DNA of 64,000 nucleotides from Calliopsis andreniformis (GCF_051401765.1 NW_027480423.1:11594001-11658000); one strand, 5' to 3'. Positions 12,576 to 27,004 are shown, numbered from the stretch's first letter. Program-made: numbers and translations. Notes: generated by a model from the letters alone, not told the origin.

Positions 12576-13736
12576 AATAGTTGCAAACAGTGTGAAAGTA
12601 ATGGTCATTTCTACGTTCCGGGCAACCTAGGCTCCGCTATAGGGCGTTGCTCCACCAGATCGAATAGCTAGGGACTTAGACTTCAACGCCAGATGCATAA
12701 AATACAATAAAAATGCAGCAGTTTTTCCATTGTATAACAGGAATAATTGCAAGCAGTGTGAAAGTAATGGTCATTTCTACGTTCCGTGCAACCTAGGCGT
12801 CACTCTAGCGCGTTCCTCCACCACATCTAATAGCTACGGCCTTAGAAGTCAACGCCAGAAGCATAAAAAACAGTAAAAGTACAACAGTTTTTCCATGGTA
12901 CAACAGGAATAATTGCAACCAGTGTGAAAGTAATGGTCGTTTCTACGTTCCCGGCAACCTACACTTCACTCTAGGGCGTTGCTCCACCACATCGAATAAC
13001 CACGGCCTTAGATGTCAACGCCAGAATCACAAAATGCAATATAAATACCACAGCTTTTCCATCGTATAAAATGAATAATTGCAAACAGTGTGGAGATGAT
13101 GGTCAGTTCTACGTTCCGGGGTACATAGGATTCACTCTAGGGCGTTGCTCCACCACATCGAATAGCTACAGCCTTAGAAGTCAACGCCAGATGCATAAAA
13201 TACAATATAAATACAACAGCCTTTCCATCGTATAGCATGAGTAATAGCAACCATTGTGGAAGTTATGGTCATATCTACGTTCCGCGCAACCTAGGCATGA
13301 CGCTAGGGCGTTGCTCCTCCAGATGGAATAGGTATGGCTATAGAAGCCAATGCCTGAAGCATAAAATACAGTAAAGATACAAGAGCTTCTCCATACTATA
13401 ACAGGTATAATTGCAACCAGTGTGAAAGTGATGGTCATTTCTACGTTCCGGGCAACCTAGGCTCCGCTCTATGCAGGTCTCCACCAGATCGAATAGCTAG
13501 GGACTTAGAAGTCCACGCCAGAAGCATAAAATTCAATAAAAATACAACAGTTGTTGCATTGTATAACAGGAATAATTGCAACCAGTGTCAAAGTACTGGT
13601 CATTTCTACGTTTCGGGCAACCTAGACTTCACTCTACGGCGTTGCTCCACCAAATCGAATAGCTAGGGCCTTAGAAGTCAACGCCCAAAGCATAAAATAC
13701 AATATAAATACAACAGCTTTTCCATCGTATAAAATG
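12576..13736 (+). repeat. Internal duplication in HOR-I copy 2, second pass (seven monomers)
   Basis: This repeats 11581-12575 but keeps all seven monomers, including the aaccacggcc variant near 13000. It matches copy-1 positions 2287-3447 at +10289. Its end at 13736 lies at the same point in the monomer (after aaaatg) as its start. That fits unequal exchange in register between two monomers sharing the sequence around aaaatgaata. Confidence 0.82.
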
Positions 13737-16700
13737 AATAATTGCAAACAGTGTGAAAGTAATGGTCATTTCTACGTTCCGGGCAACCTAGGCTTCACTC
13801 TAGGGCGTTGCTCCTCCAGATCGAATCGCTAGGGCCTTAGAATTCAACGCCAGAAGCATAAAATACAATATAAATACAACAGTTTTTCCATCGTATAACA
13901 GGAATAATTGCAAACAGTGTGAAGGTAGTGGCCATTTCTGCGCTCCGGGCTACCTAGGCTACACTCTAGGGCGTTGCTACACCAGATCGAATAGCTAGTG
14001 ACCTAGAATTCGAACGCCGGAGGCATAAAATACAATAAAAACGCAACAGTTTTTCCACCGTATAACAGGAGTAACTACAACCAGTGTGAAAGTACTGGTC
14101 ATTCCTACGTTCCGGGTAACCTAGGCTTCACTCTAGGGCGTGGCTCCGCCAGATCGAATAGCTAGGGACTTAGAATTCTACGCCAGAAGTATAAAATACA
14201 ATAAAAATACAACAGTTTTTCCATCGTGTGACAGGAATAATTGTAACCAGTGTGAAAGTAATGATCATTTCTGCGTTCCGGGCAACCTTGGTTTCACTCT
14301 ATGGCGTTGCTCCACCAGCTGGAATAGTTAGGGCCTAAGAAGTCAACGCCAGAAGCATAAAATACGATATAAATACAACAGCTTTTCATCGTATAACAGG
14401 AATGATTGCATCAACTGTGAAGGTAATGGTCAATTCTACGTTCCGGGCAGCCTAGACTCCACTCTAGAGCGTTGCTCCACCAGATCGAACAGTTAGGGCC
14501 TAAGAAGTCAACGCCAGAAGTATAAAATACAAAATAAATACAACAGTTTTTCCTTCGTATACAACGGATAATTGCATCCAGTGTGAAAGTTATGGTCATT
14601 TCTACGTTCCGGGCAACCTAGGCTTCACTCTAGGGCGTTGCTGCACCAGATCGAATAGCTAGGGACTTAGAATTCAAAGCCAGAAACATAAAATAAAATA
14701 AAAATACAACAGTTTTTCATCGTATAACGGGAATGATTGCATCAACTGTGAAGGTAATGGTCATTTCTACGTTCCGGGCTACCTACGCTTTACTCTCAGC
14801 CATTGCTCCACCAGATCGAATAGATAGGGCCTTAGAAGTCAACGCCAGAAGCATTTAGTGCAACAAAAATACCACAGTTTTTCCATCGTATAACAGGAAT
14901 AATTGCATCTACTGTGAAGGTAATGGTCACTTCTACGTTCCGGGCAGCCTATGCTTCACTCGAGGGCGTTGCTCCACCAGATCGAATATTTAGGGCCTAA
15001 GAAGTCAACGCCAGAAGAATAAAATGCGATATAAATACAACAGCTTCTCCATCGTATAAAACGAATAATTGCATCCAGTGTGAAAGTTATGGTCATTTCT
15101 ACGTTCCTGGCAACCGAGGTTTCACTCTAGGGCGTTGTTCCACCAGATTGAATAGTTAGGCCCTTAGAAGTCAACGCCAGAAGAATAAAATACAATATAA
15201 GTACAACAGTTTTTCCATCGTATAAAATGAATAATTGCAAACATTGTGAAAGTAATGGTCATTTCTACGTTCTGGGCAACCCAGGCGCCACACTAGGTCG
15301 TTGCTCCACCACATCGAATAGCTACGGCCTTACAAGTCGACGCCAGAAGCATAAAATACAAAATAAATACATCAGTTTTTCCGTCGTATAAAACGAATAA
15401 TTGCAACCAGTGTGAAATTTATGGTCATTTTTACGTTCCGGGCATCCTAGGCTTCACTCTAGGGCGTTGCTCCACCAGATCGAATAGTTAGGGCCTTAGA
15501 AGTGAACGCCCGAAGCATAAAATACATTAAAAATACAACAGTTTTTCCACCGTATGACACGAATAATTGCAACCAGTGTGAAAGCGACAGTCATTTCTAC
15601 GTTCCGGGCAACCTAGGCTTCAATCTAGAGCGTTGTTCCACCAAATCGAAAAGTTAGGGCGTAAGAAGTCAACGCCAGAAGCATAAAATACAATATAAAT
15701 ACAACAGCTTTTTCATCGTATATAATGTATATTTGCAAACAGTGTGAAAGTAATGGTCATTTCTACGTTCCGGGCAACCTAGGCTTCACTCTAGGGCGTA
15801 GCTACACCAGATCGAATAGCTAGGGACCTAGAATTCAACGCCAGAATTATAAAATACAATAAAAATACAACAGTTTTTCCATCGTATAACAGGAATAATT
15901 GCAACCAGTGTGAAAGTAATGGTCATTTCTGCGTTCCGGGCAACCTTGGTTTCACTCTATGGCGTTGCTCTACCAGCTCGTATAGTTAGCGCCTATGAAG
16001 TCAACGCCAGAAGCATAAAATACGATATAAATACAACAGGTTTTCCATCGTATAAAACGAATAATTGCAACCAGTGTGAAAGTAATGTTCATTTCTACGT
16101 TGCGGGCAACCTAGGCTTCACTCTAGGGCGATGCTCCACCAGATCGAATAGCTAGGGACTTAGAATTGAACGCCAGGAGCATAAAATACAATATAAATAC
16201 AACAGTTTTTCCATCGTATAACAGGAATAATTGCAACAAGTGTGAGGGTAATGGTCATTTATACATTCCGGGCAACCTAGGTTTCACTCTAGGTCGCCGC
16301 TCCACCAGATCGAATAGTTAGGGCCTAAGAAGTAAACACCAGGAGCATAAAATACAATATAAATACAACAGCATTTCCATCGTATAAAACGAGTAATTGC
16401 AACCAGTATGAAAGATATGGTCATCTCTACGTTCCGGGCAACATAGGCTTGACTCTATGGCGATGCTCCACCAGATTGAATAGTTAGGGCCTTAGAAGTC
16501 AACGCCAGAAGAATAAAATACAATATAAGTACAACAGTTTTTCCATCGTATAAAATGAATAATTGCAAACATTGTGAAAGTAATGGTCATTTCTACGTTC
16601 GGGGTAACCCAGGCGTCACACTAGGTCGTTGCTCCACCACATCGAATAGCTATGGCCTTACAAGTCGACGCCAGAAGCATAAAATACAAAATAAATACAT

Positions 16701-17079
16701 CAGTTTTTCCGTCGTATAAAACGAATAATTGCAACCAGTGTGAAATTTATGGTCATTTTTACGTTCCGGGCATCCTAGGCTTCACTCTAGGGCGTTGCTC
16801 CACCAGATCGAATAGTTAGGGCCTTAGAAGTGAACGCCCGAAACATAAAATACATTAAAAATACAACAGTTTTTCCACCGTATGACACGAATAATTGCAA
16901 CCAGTGTGAAAGCGACAGTCATTTCTACGTTCCGGGCAACCTAGGCTTCAATCTAGAGCGTTGTTCCACCAGATCGAAAAGTTAGGTCCTAAGAAGTCAA
17001 CGCCAGAAGCATAAAATACAATAAAAATACAACTGTTTTTCCACCGTATGACACGAATAATAGCAACCAGTGTGAAAGT

Positions 17080-17189
17080 GATAGTCATTTCTACGTTCCC
17101 GGCAACCTAGGCTTCAATCCAGAGCGTTTTTCCACCAGATCGAATAGTTAGGTCCTAAGAAGTCAACGCCAGAAGCATAAAACACAATC
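17080..17189 (+). repeat. Switch point between HOR-I and HOR-II
   Basis: The HOR-I correspondence ends near 17079. The first sequence repeated with HOR-II (acaacaggtttccatg) begins near 17190. The 110 bp between is ordinary satellite in perfect register, with a variant reading gcgtttttccaccag. The switch falls inside a monomer without foreign DNA, so the two domains meet by homologous exchange rather than by insertion. Confidence 0.7.
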
Positions 17190-20100
17190 TAAATACAACA
17201 GGTTTCCATGGTGTAACAGGAATAATTGCAACCAGTGTGAATGTAACGGTCATTTCTACTTTCGTGGCAATCTAGGCTTCACTCTAGGGTGTTGCTCCAC
17301 CACATCGAATAGCTGCGGCCTTAGAAGTCGACGCCAGAAGCTTAAAATAGAATATAAATACAACAGCTTTTCCATCATATAAAACGAGTAATTGCAACCA
17401 GTGTGAAAGATATGGTCATCTCTACGTTCCGGGCAGCATAGGCTTGACTCTATGGCGTTGCTCCACCAGATCGAATAGTTAGGGCCTAAGAAATCATCGC
17501 CAGAAGAATAAAATACAATATAAATACAACAGGTTCTCCATCGTATAACGGGAATAATTGCAACCAGTGTGAAGTTAATGGTCATTTCTACGTTCCGGGC
17601 AACCTAGGCTTCACTATAGGGCGTTGCTCCATCAGGTCGAATAGATAGGGCCTAAGAAGTCTACGACAGTATCACAAAATGCAATATACATACAATGGTT
17701 TTCCATGGTATAACAGGAATAATTGCAACCCGTGTGAAAGTAACAGTCATTTCTGCTTTCTGGGCAACCTAGGCTTCACTCTAGGGCGTTGCTCCACCAC
17801 ATCGAATAACTACGGCCTTAGAAGTAAACGCCAAAAGCTTAAAAGACAATATAAATACAACAGCATTTCCATCGTATAAAACGAGTAATTGCAACCAGTG
17901 TTAAAGTTATGGTCATATCTACGTTCCGGGCAACCTAGGCTTGACTCTAGGGCGTTGCTCCACCACATCGAATAACTACGGCCTCAGAAGTAAACGCCAG
18001 AAGCTTAAAAGACAATATAAATACAACAGTTTTCCATCGTATAAAAAGAATAATTGGAAACAGTGAGAAAGTAATGGTCATTTCTACGTTCCCGGCAACC
18101 CAGGTTTCACACTTGGGCGTTGGTTCACCGCATCGAATAGCCACGGCCTTAGAAGTCAACGCCTGAAGCATAAAATACAAATAAATGCAACAGCCTTTCC
18201 ATCGTGTAACAGGAATAATTGCAACCCGTGTGAAAGTAATGGTCATTTCTACGTTCCGGGCAACCTAGGCTTCAGTCTAGGGCGTTGCTCCACCATATCG
18301 AATAACTGTGGCCTTAGAAGTAAACGCCAGAAGCTTAAAATACAATATAAGTTCAACAGTTTGTCCAATCGTAGAAAATGAATAATTGCGAACAGTGTGA
18401 AAGTAATGGCCGTTTCTACGTTCCCGGCAACATAGGCTTGACTCTATGGCGTTGCTCCACCAGATCGAATAGTTAGGGCCTTAGAAGTCAACGCCAGAAG
18501 CATAAAATACAATATAAATACGACAGTTTTTCCATTGTATAGCGTGAATAATTGCAACCATTGTGAAAGTAATGGTCATTTCTACATTCCGGGCACCCTA
18601 GGCTTCACTCCAGGGTGTTGCTCCACCACATCGAATAGCTACGGCCTTAGAAGTAAACGCCAGAAGCATAAAATACAATATAAGTACAACACTTTTTCCA
18701 TCGAATGAAACGATTAATTGCAAACAGTGTGAAAGTAATGGTCATTTCTACGTCACGGGCAACCTAGGCTTCACTCTAGGGCGTTGCTCCTCCACATCGA
18801 ATAGCTACGGCCTTAGAAGTCAACGCCAGAAGCACAAAATACAATATAAATACAACAGCTTTTCCATCATATAAAACAAATAATTGCAACAAGTGTGAAA
18901 GTAATCGTCATTTCTACGTTCCGGGCAACCTGGGCTTCACTCTAGGGCATTGATCCAACACATCGAATAGCTACGGCCTTAGAAGTCAGCGCCTGAAGCA
19001 TAAAATACAATAAAAATTCAACAGTTTTACCATCGTATAAAATGAATAATTGCAACAAGTGTGAAAGTTATGGTCATTTCTACGTTCCGGGCAATCCAGG
19101 CTTAACTCTAGGGCGTTGCTACACCAGATCGAATAGTTAGAGCCTAAAAAGTTAGCGCCAGAAGCATAAAATACCATATAAATACTACAGTTTTTCCATC
19201 CTATAAAGCGAATAATTGCAACCAGTATGAAAGTTATGGTCATATCTACGTATCGGGCAACCTAGGCTTCACTCTAGGGCGTTGCTCCACCGGATCGTAT
19301 AGCTAGGGCCTTAGAAGTCAAAGCCCGAAACATAAAATACAATAAAAATACAACAGTTTTTCCATCGTATAACTGGAATAATTGCAACAAGTGTGAAAGT
19401 TATGGTCATTTCTACGTTCCGGGCAACCTAGGCTTCACCCTAGGGCGTTGCTCCAACAGATCGAATAGTTTGGGCCTTAGAAGTCAACGCCCGAAGCATA
19501 AAATACAATAAAAATACAACAGCTTTTGCATCGTATGACAGGAATAATTGCGACAAGGGTGAAGGCAATGGTCATTTCTACGTTCCGAGCAATCCAGGCT
19601 TAACTCTAGGGCGTTGCTACACCAGATCGAATAGTTAGAGCCTAAAAAGTTAGCGCCAGAAGCATAAAATACCATATAAATACAACAGTTTTTAAATCGT
19701 ATAACGGGAATAATTGCAGCCAGTGTGAAAGTGATGGTCATTTCTACGTTCCGGGCAACCTAGGCTTCACTCTAGGGCGTCGGTCCACCAGACCCAATAG
19801 TTAGGGCCTAACAAGTCAACGCCAGAAGCACCAAATACAAAATAAATACAACAGTTTTTCCATCGTATAAAACGAATAATTGCAGCCAGTGTGAAGGTAA
19901 TGGCCATTTCTACGTTCCGGTCACCCAAGACTTAACTCTGAGGCATTACTCCACCAGATCGAATACATAGGGCCTTAGAAGTCAACGCCAGAAGCATAAA
20001 GTACAATAAAAATCCAACAGTTTTTCCATCGTATAACGGGAGTAATTGCAGCCAGTGTGAAAGTGATGGTCATTTCTTCGATACGGTCAACCTAGGCTTG

Positions 20101-21699
20101 ACTCTAGGCTGTTGCTCGACCAGATCGAAGAGTTAGTGCCTGAGAAGTCAACGCCAGAAGCATAAAATACAAAATAAATGGAACAGTTTGTCCATCGTAT
20201 AACAGGAATAATTACAACCAGTGCGAAAATTATGGTCATTTCTACGTTCAGGGCAACCTATGCTTCACCCTAGGGCGTTGCTCCACCAGATCGAAGAGTT
20301 AGGGCCTTAGAAGCCAACGCCCGAAGCATAAAATACAATAAAAATAAATCAGTTTTTCCATCGTATTACAGGAATAATTGCAACCACTGTGAAACTGATG
20401 GTCATTCCTACGTACCGGGCAATCTAGGCTTCACTCTAGGGCGTCGCTCCACCAGATCGAATAGTTATGGCCTTAGAAGTGAAGGCCCGAAGCATAAAAT
20501 ACAAAATAAATAGAACAGTCCTTCAATTCTATAAAACGAATATTTGCAACCAGTGTGAATGTGATGGTCATTTCTACGTTCCGGTCAACCTAGGCTTAAC
20601 TCTAGGGCGTTGTTCCAACAGATCAAATAGTTAGGGCCTAAGAAGTCAACGCCAGAAGCATAAAATACAATATAACTACAACAGTTTTTCCATCGTATAA
20701 AACGAATAATTGCAACCAGTGTGAAAGATATGGTCATTTCTACGTTCCGGGCAACCTAGGCTTCACTCTAGGGCGTTGCTCCACCAGATCGAATAGTCAT
20801 GGCCTTAGAACTGAACGCCCGAAGCTTAAAATACAAGATAAATAGAACAGTTTTTCCATTGTGTAAAACGAACAATTGCAACCGGTGTGAAAGTTATGAT
20901 CATTTCTACGATCCGGGTAACATAGGTTTCACTCTTGGACGTTGCTCCACGAGATTGAATAGCTAGGGCCTAAGAAATCATCGCCAGATGAATAAAATAC
21001 AATATAAATACAACAGGTTTTCCATCGTATAACGGGAATAATTGCAACCAGTGTGAAGGTAATGGTCATTTCCACGCTTCCGGCAATCTAGGCTTCACCC
21101 TAGGACGCTGCTCCACCAGATCTAATAGCTACGGCCTTAGAAGTCTGCGCCTGAAGAATAAAATACAATAAAAATACAATAGTTGTTCCATCGTAGAAAA
21201 TGAATAATTGCAAACAGTGTGAAGGTTATGGTCATTTCTACGGTCCCGGCGACCTAGGCTTCACTCTAGACCGCTGTTCCACCAGATGGAATAGTTAGGG
21301 CCTAAGAAGTCCACACCAGGAGCATAAAGAACAATATAAATACAACAGTTTTTCCATCGTCTAACAGGAATAATTGTAACAAGTGTGAAAGTAACGGTCA
21401 TTTCTATTTTCCGGGCAATCTAGGCTTCACTCTAGGGCGTTGCTCCACCACATCGAATAGCTACGGCCTTAGAAGTCAACGCCAGAAGCACAAAATACAA
21501 TATAAATACAACAGGTTTTCCATCGTGTAACAGGAATAATTGCAAACAGTGTGAAAGTAATGGTCATTTCCACGTTACGGGCAACCTAGGCTTCACTCTA
21601 GGGCGTTGCTCCTCCACATCGAATAGCTACGGCCTTAGAAGTGAACGCCCGAAGCGTAAAATACAATATAAATGCAACAGCTTTTCCATCGTATAACAG
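17190..21699 (+). repeat. HOR-II copy 1 (rearranged)
   Basis: This matches copy 2 in order but with shifting offsets. The offset is 4645 bp for 17256-18900, about 5640 bp around 18986-19300, about 5308 bp around 20360, and 5639 bp at 20871. Each step is a whole-monomer change: six monomers missing near 18900, two extra near 19360-19700, and two missing near 20500. Register is always preserved. The extra pair near 19360-19700 repeats neighbouring variants such as aatccaggcttaactc and cctaaaaagttagcgcc. Confidence 0.82.
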
Positions 21700-24600
21700 G
21701 AATAATTGCAACCAGTGTGAAGGTAATGGTCATTTCTACGTTCCGGGCAACCTAGGCTTCACTATAGGGCGTTGCTCCATCAGATCGAATAGTTAGGGCC
21801 TAACAAGTCGACGCCCGAAGAACAAAATGCAATATAAATACAACAGGTTTCCATGTTGTAACAGGAATAATTGCAACCAGTGTGAATGTAACGGTCATTT
21901 CTACTTTCGTGGCAATCTAGGCTTCACTCTAGGGTGTTGCTCCACCACATCGAATAGCTGCGGCCTTAGAAGTCGACGCCAGAAGCTTAAAATACAATAT
22001 AAATACAACAGCTTTTCCATCATATAAAACGAGTAATTGCAACCAGTGTGAAAGATATGGTCATCTCTACGTTCCGGGCAACATAGGCTTGACTCTATGG
22101 CGTTGCTCCACCAGATCGAATAGTTAGGGCCTAAGAAATCATCGCCAGAAGAATAAAATACAATATAAATACAACACGTTCTCCATCGTATAACGGGAAT
22201 AATTGCAACCAGTGTGAAGTTAATGGTCATTTCTACGTTCCGGGCAACCTAGGCTTCACTATAGGGCGTTGCTCCATCAGGTCGAATAGATAGGGCCTAA
22301 GAAGTCTACGCCAGTATCACAAAATGCAATATACATACAATGGTTTTCCATGGTATAACAGGAATAATTGCAACCAGTGTGAAAGTAACAGTCATTTCTG
22401 CTTTCTGGGCAACCTAGACTTCACCCTAGGGCGTTGCTCCACCACATCGAATAACTACGGCCTTAGAAGTAAACGCCAAAAGCTTAAAAGACAATATAAA
22501 TACAACAGCATTTCCATCGTATAAAACGAGTAATTGCAACCAGTGTTAAGGTTATGGTCATATCTACGTTCCGGGCATCTTAGGCTTGACTCTAGGGCGT
22601 TGCTCCACCACATCGAATAACTACGGCCTCAGAAGTAAACGCCAGAAGCTTAAAAGACAAAATAAATACAACAGTTTTCCATCGTATAAAATGATTAATT
22701 GGAAACAGTGAGAAAGTAATGGTCATTTCTACGTTCCCGGCAACCCAGGTTTCACACTTGGGCGTTGGTTCACCGCATCGAATAGCCACGGCCTTAGAAG
22801 TCAACGCCTGAAGCATAAAATACAAGTAAATGCAACAGCTTTTCCATCGGGTAACAGGAATAATTGCAACCCGTGTGAAAGTAATGGTCATTTCTACGTT
22901 CCGGGCAACCTAGGCTTCACTCTAGGTCGTTGCTCCACCATATCGAATAACTACGGCCTTAGAAGTAAACGCCAGAAGCTTAAAATACAATATAAGTACA
23001 ACAGTTTGTCCAATCGTAGAAAATGAATAATTGCGAACAGTGTGAAAGTAATTGTCGTTTCTACGTTCCGGGCAGCATAGGCTTGACTCTATGGCGTTGC
23101 TCCACCAGATCGAATAGATAGGGCCTTAGAAGTCAACGCCAGAAGCATGAAATACAATATAAATACGACAGTTTTTCCATTGTATAGCGTGAATAATTGC
23201 AACCATTGTGAAAGTAATGGTCATTTCTACATTCCGGGCACCCTAGGCTTCGGTCCAGGGTGTTGCTCCACCACGTCGAATAGCTACGGCCTTAGAAGTA
23301 AACGCCAGAAGCATAAAATACAATATAAGTACAACACTTTTTCCATCGAATGAAACGATTAATTGCAAACAGTGTGAAAGTAATGGTCATTTCTACGTTA
23401 CGGGCAACCTAGTTTTCACTCTAGGGCGTTGCTTCTCCACATCGAATAGCTACGGCCTTAGAAGTCAACGCCAGAAGCACAAAATACAATATAAATACAA
23501 CAGCTTTTCCATCATATAAAACAAATAATTGCAACAAGTGTGAAAGTAATGGTCATTTCCACGTTCCGGGCAACCTAGGCTTCGCTCTAGGGCGTTGATC
23601 CACCAGTTCGAATAGTTAGGGCCTAAGAAGTCAACGCCAGAAGCACAAAATACAATATATACAACAGTCTTTCCATCGTATAAAATGAATAATTGCAAAC
23701 AGTGTGAAAGTAATGGTCATTTCTACGTTCCGGGCAACCTAGGCTTTGCTCTAGGGCGTTGATCCACCAGATCGAATAGTTAGGGCCTAAGAAGTCAACG
23801 CCAGAAGCACAAAATACAATATAAATACAACAGCTTTTTCAACCGTATAAAATGAATAATTGCAACAAGTGTGAAAGTAATGGTCATTTCTACGTTCCCG
23901 GCAACCTAGGCTTCACTCTAGGGCGTTGCTCTACTAGATCGAATAGGTAGGCCCTTAGAAGTCAAAGCCCGAAGCATAAAATACAAAATAAATAGAACAG
24001 TCTTTCAATTCTATAAAACGAATATTTGCAACCAGTGTGAATGTGATGGTCATTTCTACGTTCCGGTCAACCTAGGCTTAACTCTAGGGCGTTGTTCCAA
24101 CAGATCAAATAGTTAGGGCCTAAGAAGTCAACGCCAGAAGCATAAAATACAATATAACTACAACAGTTTTTCCATCGTATAAAACGAATAATTGCAACCA
24201 GTGTGAAAGATATGGTCATTTCTACGTTCCGGGCAACCTAGGCTTCACTCTAGGGCGTTGCTCCACCAGATCGAATAGTTATGGCCTTAGAAGTGAACGC
24301 CCGAAGCATAAAATACAAGATAAATAGAACAGATTTTCCATTGTGTAAAACGAACGATTGCAACCGGTGTGAAACTTATGATCATTTCTACGTTCCGTGC
24401 AACCTAGGTTTCACTCCACGGCGCTGTTCCACCAGATGGAATAGTTAGGGCCTAAGATGTCAGCACCAGGAGAATAAAAAACAGTATAAATCCAACAGTT
24501 TTTCCATCGTATAACAGGAGTAATTGCAACAAGTGTGAGTGTAATGGTCATTTCTACGTTCCGGGCAACCTGGGCTTCACTCTAGGGCATTGATCCAACA

Positions 24601-27004
24601 CATCGAATAGCTACGGCCTTAGAAGTCAGCGCCTGATGCATAAAATACAATAAAAATTCAACAGTTTTACCATCGTATAAAATGAATAATTGCAACAAGT
24701 GTGAAAGTTATGGTCATTTCTACGTTCCGGGCAATCCAGGCTTAACTCTAGGGCGTTGCTACACCAGATCGAATAGTTAGAGCCTAAAAAGTTAGCGCCA
24801 GAAGCATAAAATACCATATAAATACTACAGTTTTTCCATCCTATAAAGCGAATAATTGCAACCAGTATGAAAGTTATGGTCATATCTACGTATCGGGCAA
24901 CCTAGGCTTCACTCTAGGGCGTTGCTCCACCGCATCGTATAGCTAGGGCCTTAGAAGTCAAAGCCCGAAACATAAAATACAATAAAAATACAACAGTTTT
25001 TCCATCGTATAACTGGAATAATTGCAGCCAGTGTGAAAGTGATGGTCATTTCTACGTTCCGGGCAACCTAGGCTTCACTCTAAGGCGTCGGTTCACCAGA
25101 CCCAATAGTTAGGGCCTAACAAGTCAACGCCAGAAGCACCAAATACAAAATAAATACAACAGTTTTTCCATCGTATAAAACGAATAATTGCAGCCAGTGT
25201 GAAGGTAATGGCCATTTCTACGTTCCGGTCACCCAAGACTTAACTCTGAGGCATTGCTCCACCAGATCGAATACATAGGGCCTTAGAAGTCAACGCCAGA
25301 AGCATAAAGTACAATAAAAATCCAATAGTTTTTCCATCGTATAACGGGAGTAATTGCAGCCAGTGTGAAAGTGATGGTCATTTCTACGATACGGTCAACC
25401 TAGGCTTGACTCTAGGCTGTTGCTCGACCAGATCGAAGAGTTAGGGCCTGAGAAGTCAACGCCAGAAGCATAAAATACAAAATAAATGGAACAGTTTGTC
25501 CATCGTATAACAGGAATAATTACAACCAGTGTGAAAATTATGGTCATTTCTACGTTCAGGGCAACCTATGCTTCACCCTAGGGCGTTGCTCCACCAGATC
25601 GAAGAGTTAGGGCCTTAGAAGCCAACGCCCGAAGCATAAAATACAATAAAAATACATCAGTTTTTCCATCGTATTACAGGAATAATTGCAACCACTGTGA
25701 AACTGATGGTCATTCCTACGTACCGGGCAATCTAGGCTTCACTCTAGGGCGTCGCTCCACCAGATCGAATAGTTATGGCCTTAGAACTGAAGGCCCGAAG
25801 CATAAAATACAAAATAAATGGAACAGTTTCCCCATTGTGTAAAACGAACAATTGCAACCAGTGTGAAAGAGATGGTCAATTCTACGTTCCGGGCAACCCA
25901 GGCTTCACTCCAGGGCGTTGCTCCACCTGATCGAATAGGTAGGGTGAAGAAGTAAATGCTCGAAGCATAGAATAAAATAAAGATACATCAGTTTTTCCAT
26001 CGTATAACAGGAATAATTGCAACCAGTGTGAAAGTTATGGTCATTTCTACGTTCCGGGCAACCTAGGCTTCACTCTAGGGCGTTGCTCTACTAGATCGAA
26101 TAGGTAGGCCCTTAGAAGTCAAAGCCCGAAGCATAAAATACAAAATAAATAGAACAGTCTTTCAATTCTATAAAACGAATATTTGCAACCAGTGTGAATG
26201 TGATGGTCATTTCTACGTTCCGGTCAACCTAGGCTTAACTCTAGGGCGTTGTTCCAACAGATCAAATAGTTAGGGCCTAAGAAGTCAACGCCAGAAGCAT
26301 AAAATACAATATAACTACAACAGTTTTTCCATCGTATAAAACGAATAATTGCAACCAGTGTGAAAGATATGGTCATTTCTACGTTCCGGGCAACCTAGGC
26401 TTCACTCTAGGGCGTTGCTCCACCAGATCGAATAGTTATGGCCTTAGAAGTGAACGCCCGAAGCTTAAAATACAAGATAAATAGAACAGTTTTTCCATTG
26501 TGTAAAACGAACAATTGCAACCGGTGTGAAATTTATGATCATTTCTACGATCCGGGCAACATAGGTTTCACTCTTGGACGTTGCTCCACGATATCGAATA
26601 GCTAGGGCCTAAGAAATCATCGCCAGATGAATAAAATACAATATAAATACAACAGGTTTTCCATCGTATAACGGGAATAATTGCAACCAGTGTGAAGGTA
26701 ATGGTCATTTCTGCGTTCCGGGCAACCTAGGCTTCACTATAGGGCGTTGCTCCATCAGGTCGAATAGATAGGGCCTAAGAAGTCTACGCCAGAAGCACAA
26801 AATGCAATATACATACAACAGTTATCCATGGTATAACAGGAATAATTGCAACCAGTGTGAAGGTAATGGTCATTTCTACGTTCCGGGCAACCTAGGCTTC
26901 ACTATAGGGCGTTGCTCCATCAGATCGAATAGTTAGGGCCTAACAAGTCGACGCCCGAAGAACAAAATGCAATATAAATACAACAGGTTTCCATGTTGTA
27001 ACAG
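21700..27004 (+). repeat. HOR-II copy 2 (about 32 monomers)
   Basis: This unit and the next repeat each other at 5305 bp, falling to 5304 bp after a single-base deletion near 27341 in copy 3. Marker variants confirming this include 22324 against 27628, 23147 against 28451, 24626 against 29930, and 26510 against 31814. 5304 equals 32 x 166 less 8; part of the shortfall is a 4-bp deletion at about 23657, where the usual caatataaatac reads caatatatac. The left boundary is set where the repeat of the atcagatcgaatag, taacaagtcgacgcccg monomer begins. Confidence 0.87.

Larger units (their letters stand above)
9295..17079 (+). repeat. HOR-I copy 2 (partial, with internal duplication)
   Basis: This repeats copy 1 from its first base. 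Copy-1 positions 1 to about 2286 map at +9294, and positions from about 2287 to 6790 map at +10289. The change of offset is the 995-bp internal duplication described at 11581-13736. Homology stops near 17079, where the copy-1 sequence reading gtgaaggtaatggtc is replaced by gtgaaagtgatagtc and the following monomers no longer match. Copy-1 material from 6791 to 9294 is therefore absent here, replaced by HOR-II DNA. Confidence 0.88.

Noticed and set aside
17256..17585. Open frame of 109 codons, and many others of 62-103 codons with a shared MTITFTLVAII-like start
   Set aside because: They sit at the same phase of the satellite monomer wherever they occur. They cross monomer edges in a shifted frame (166 is not a multiple of three), and equivalent frames are broken in most monomers. 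No domain, signal or codon pattern supports a protein.
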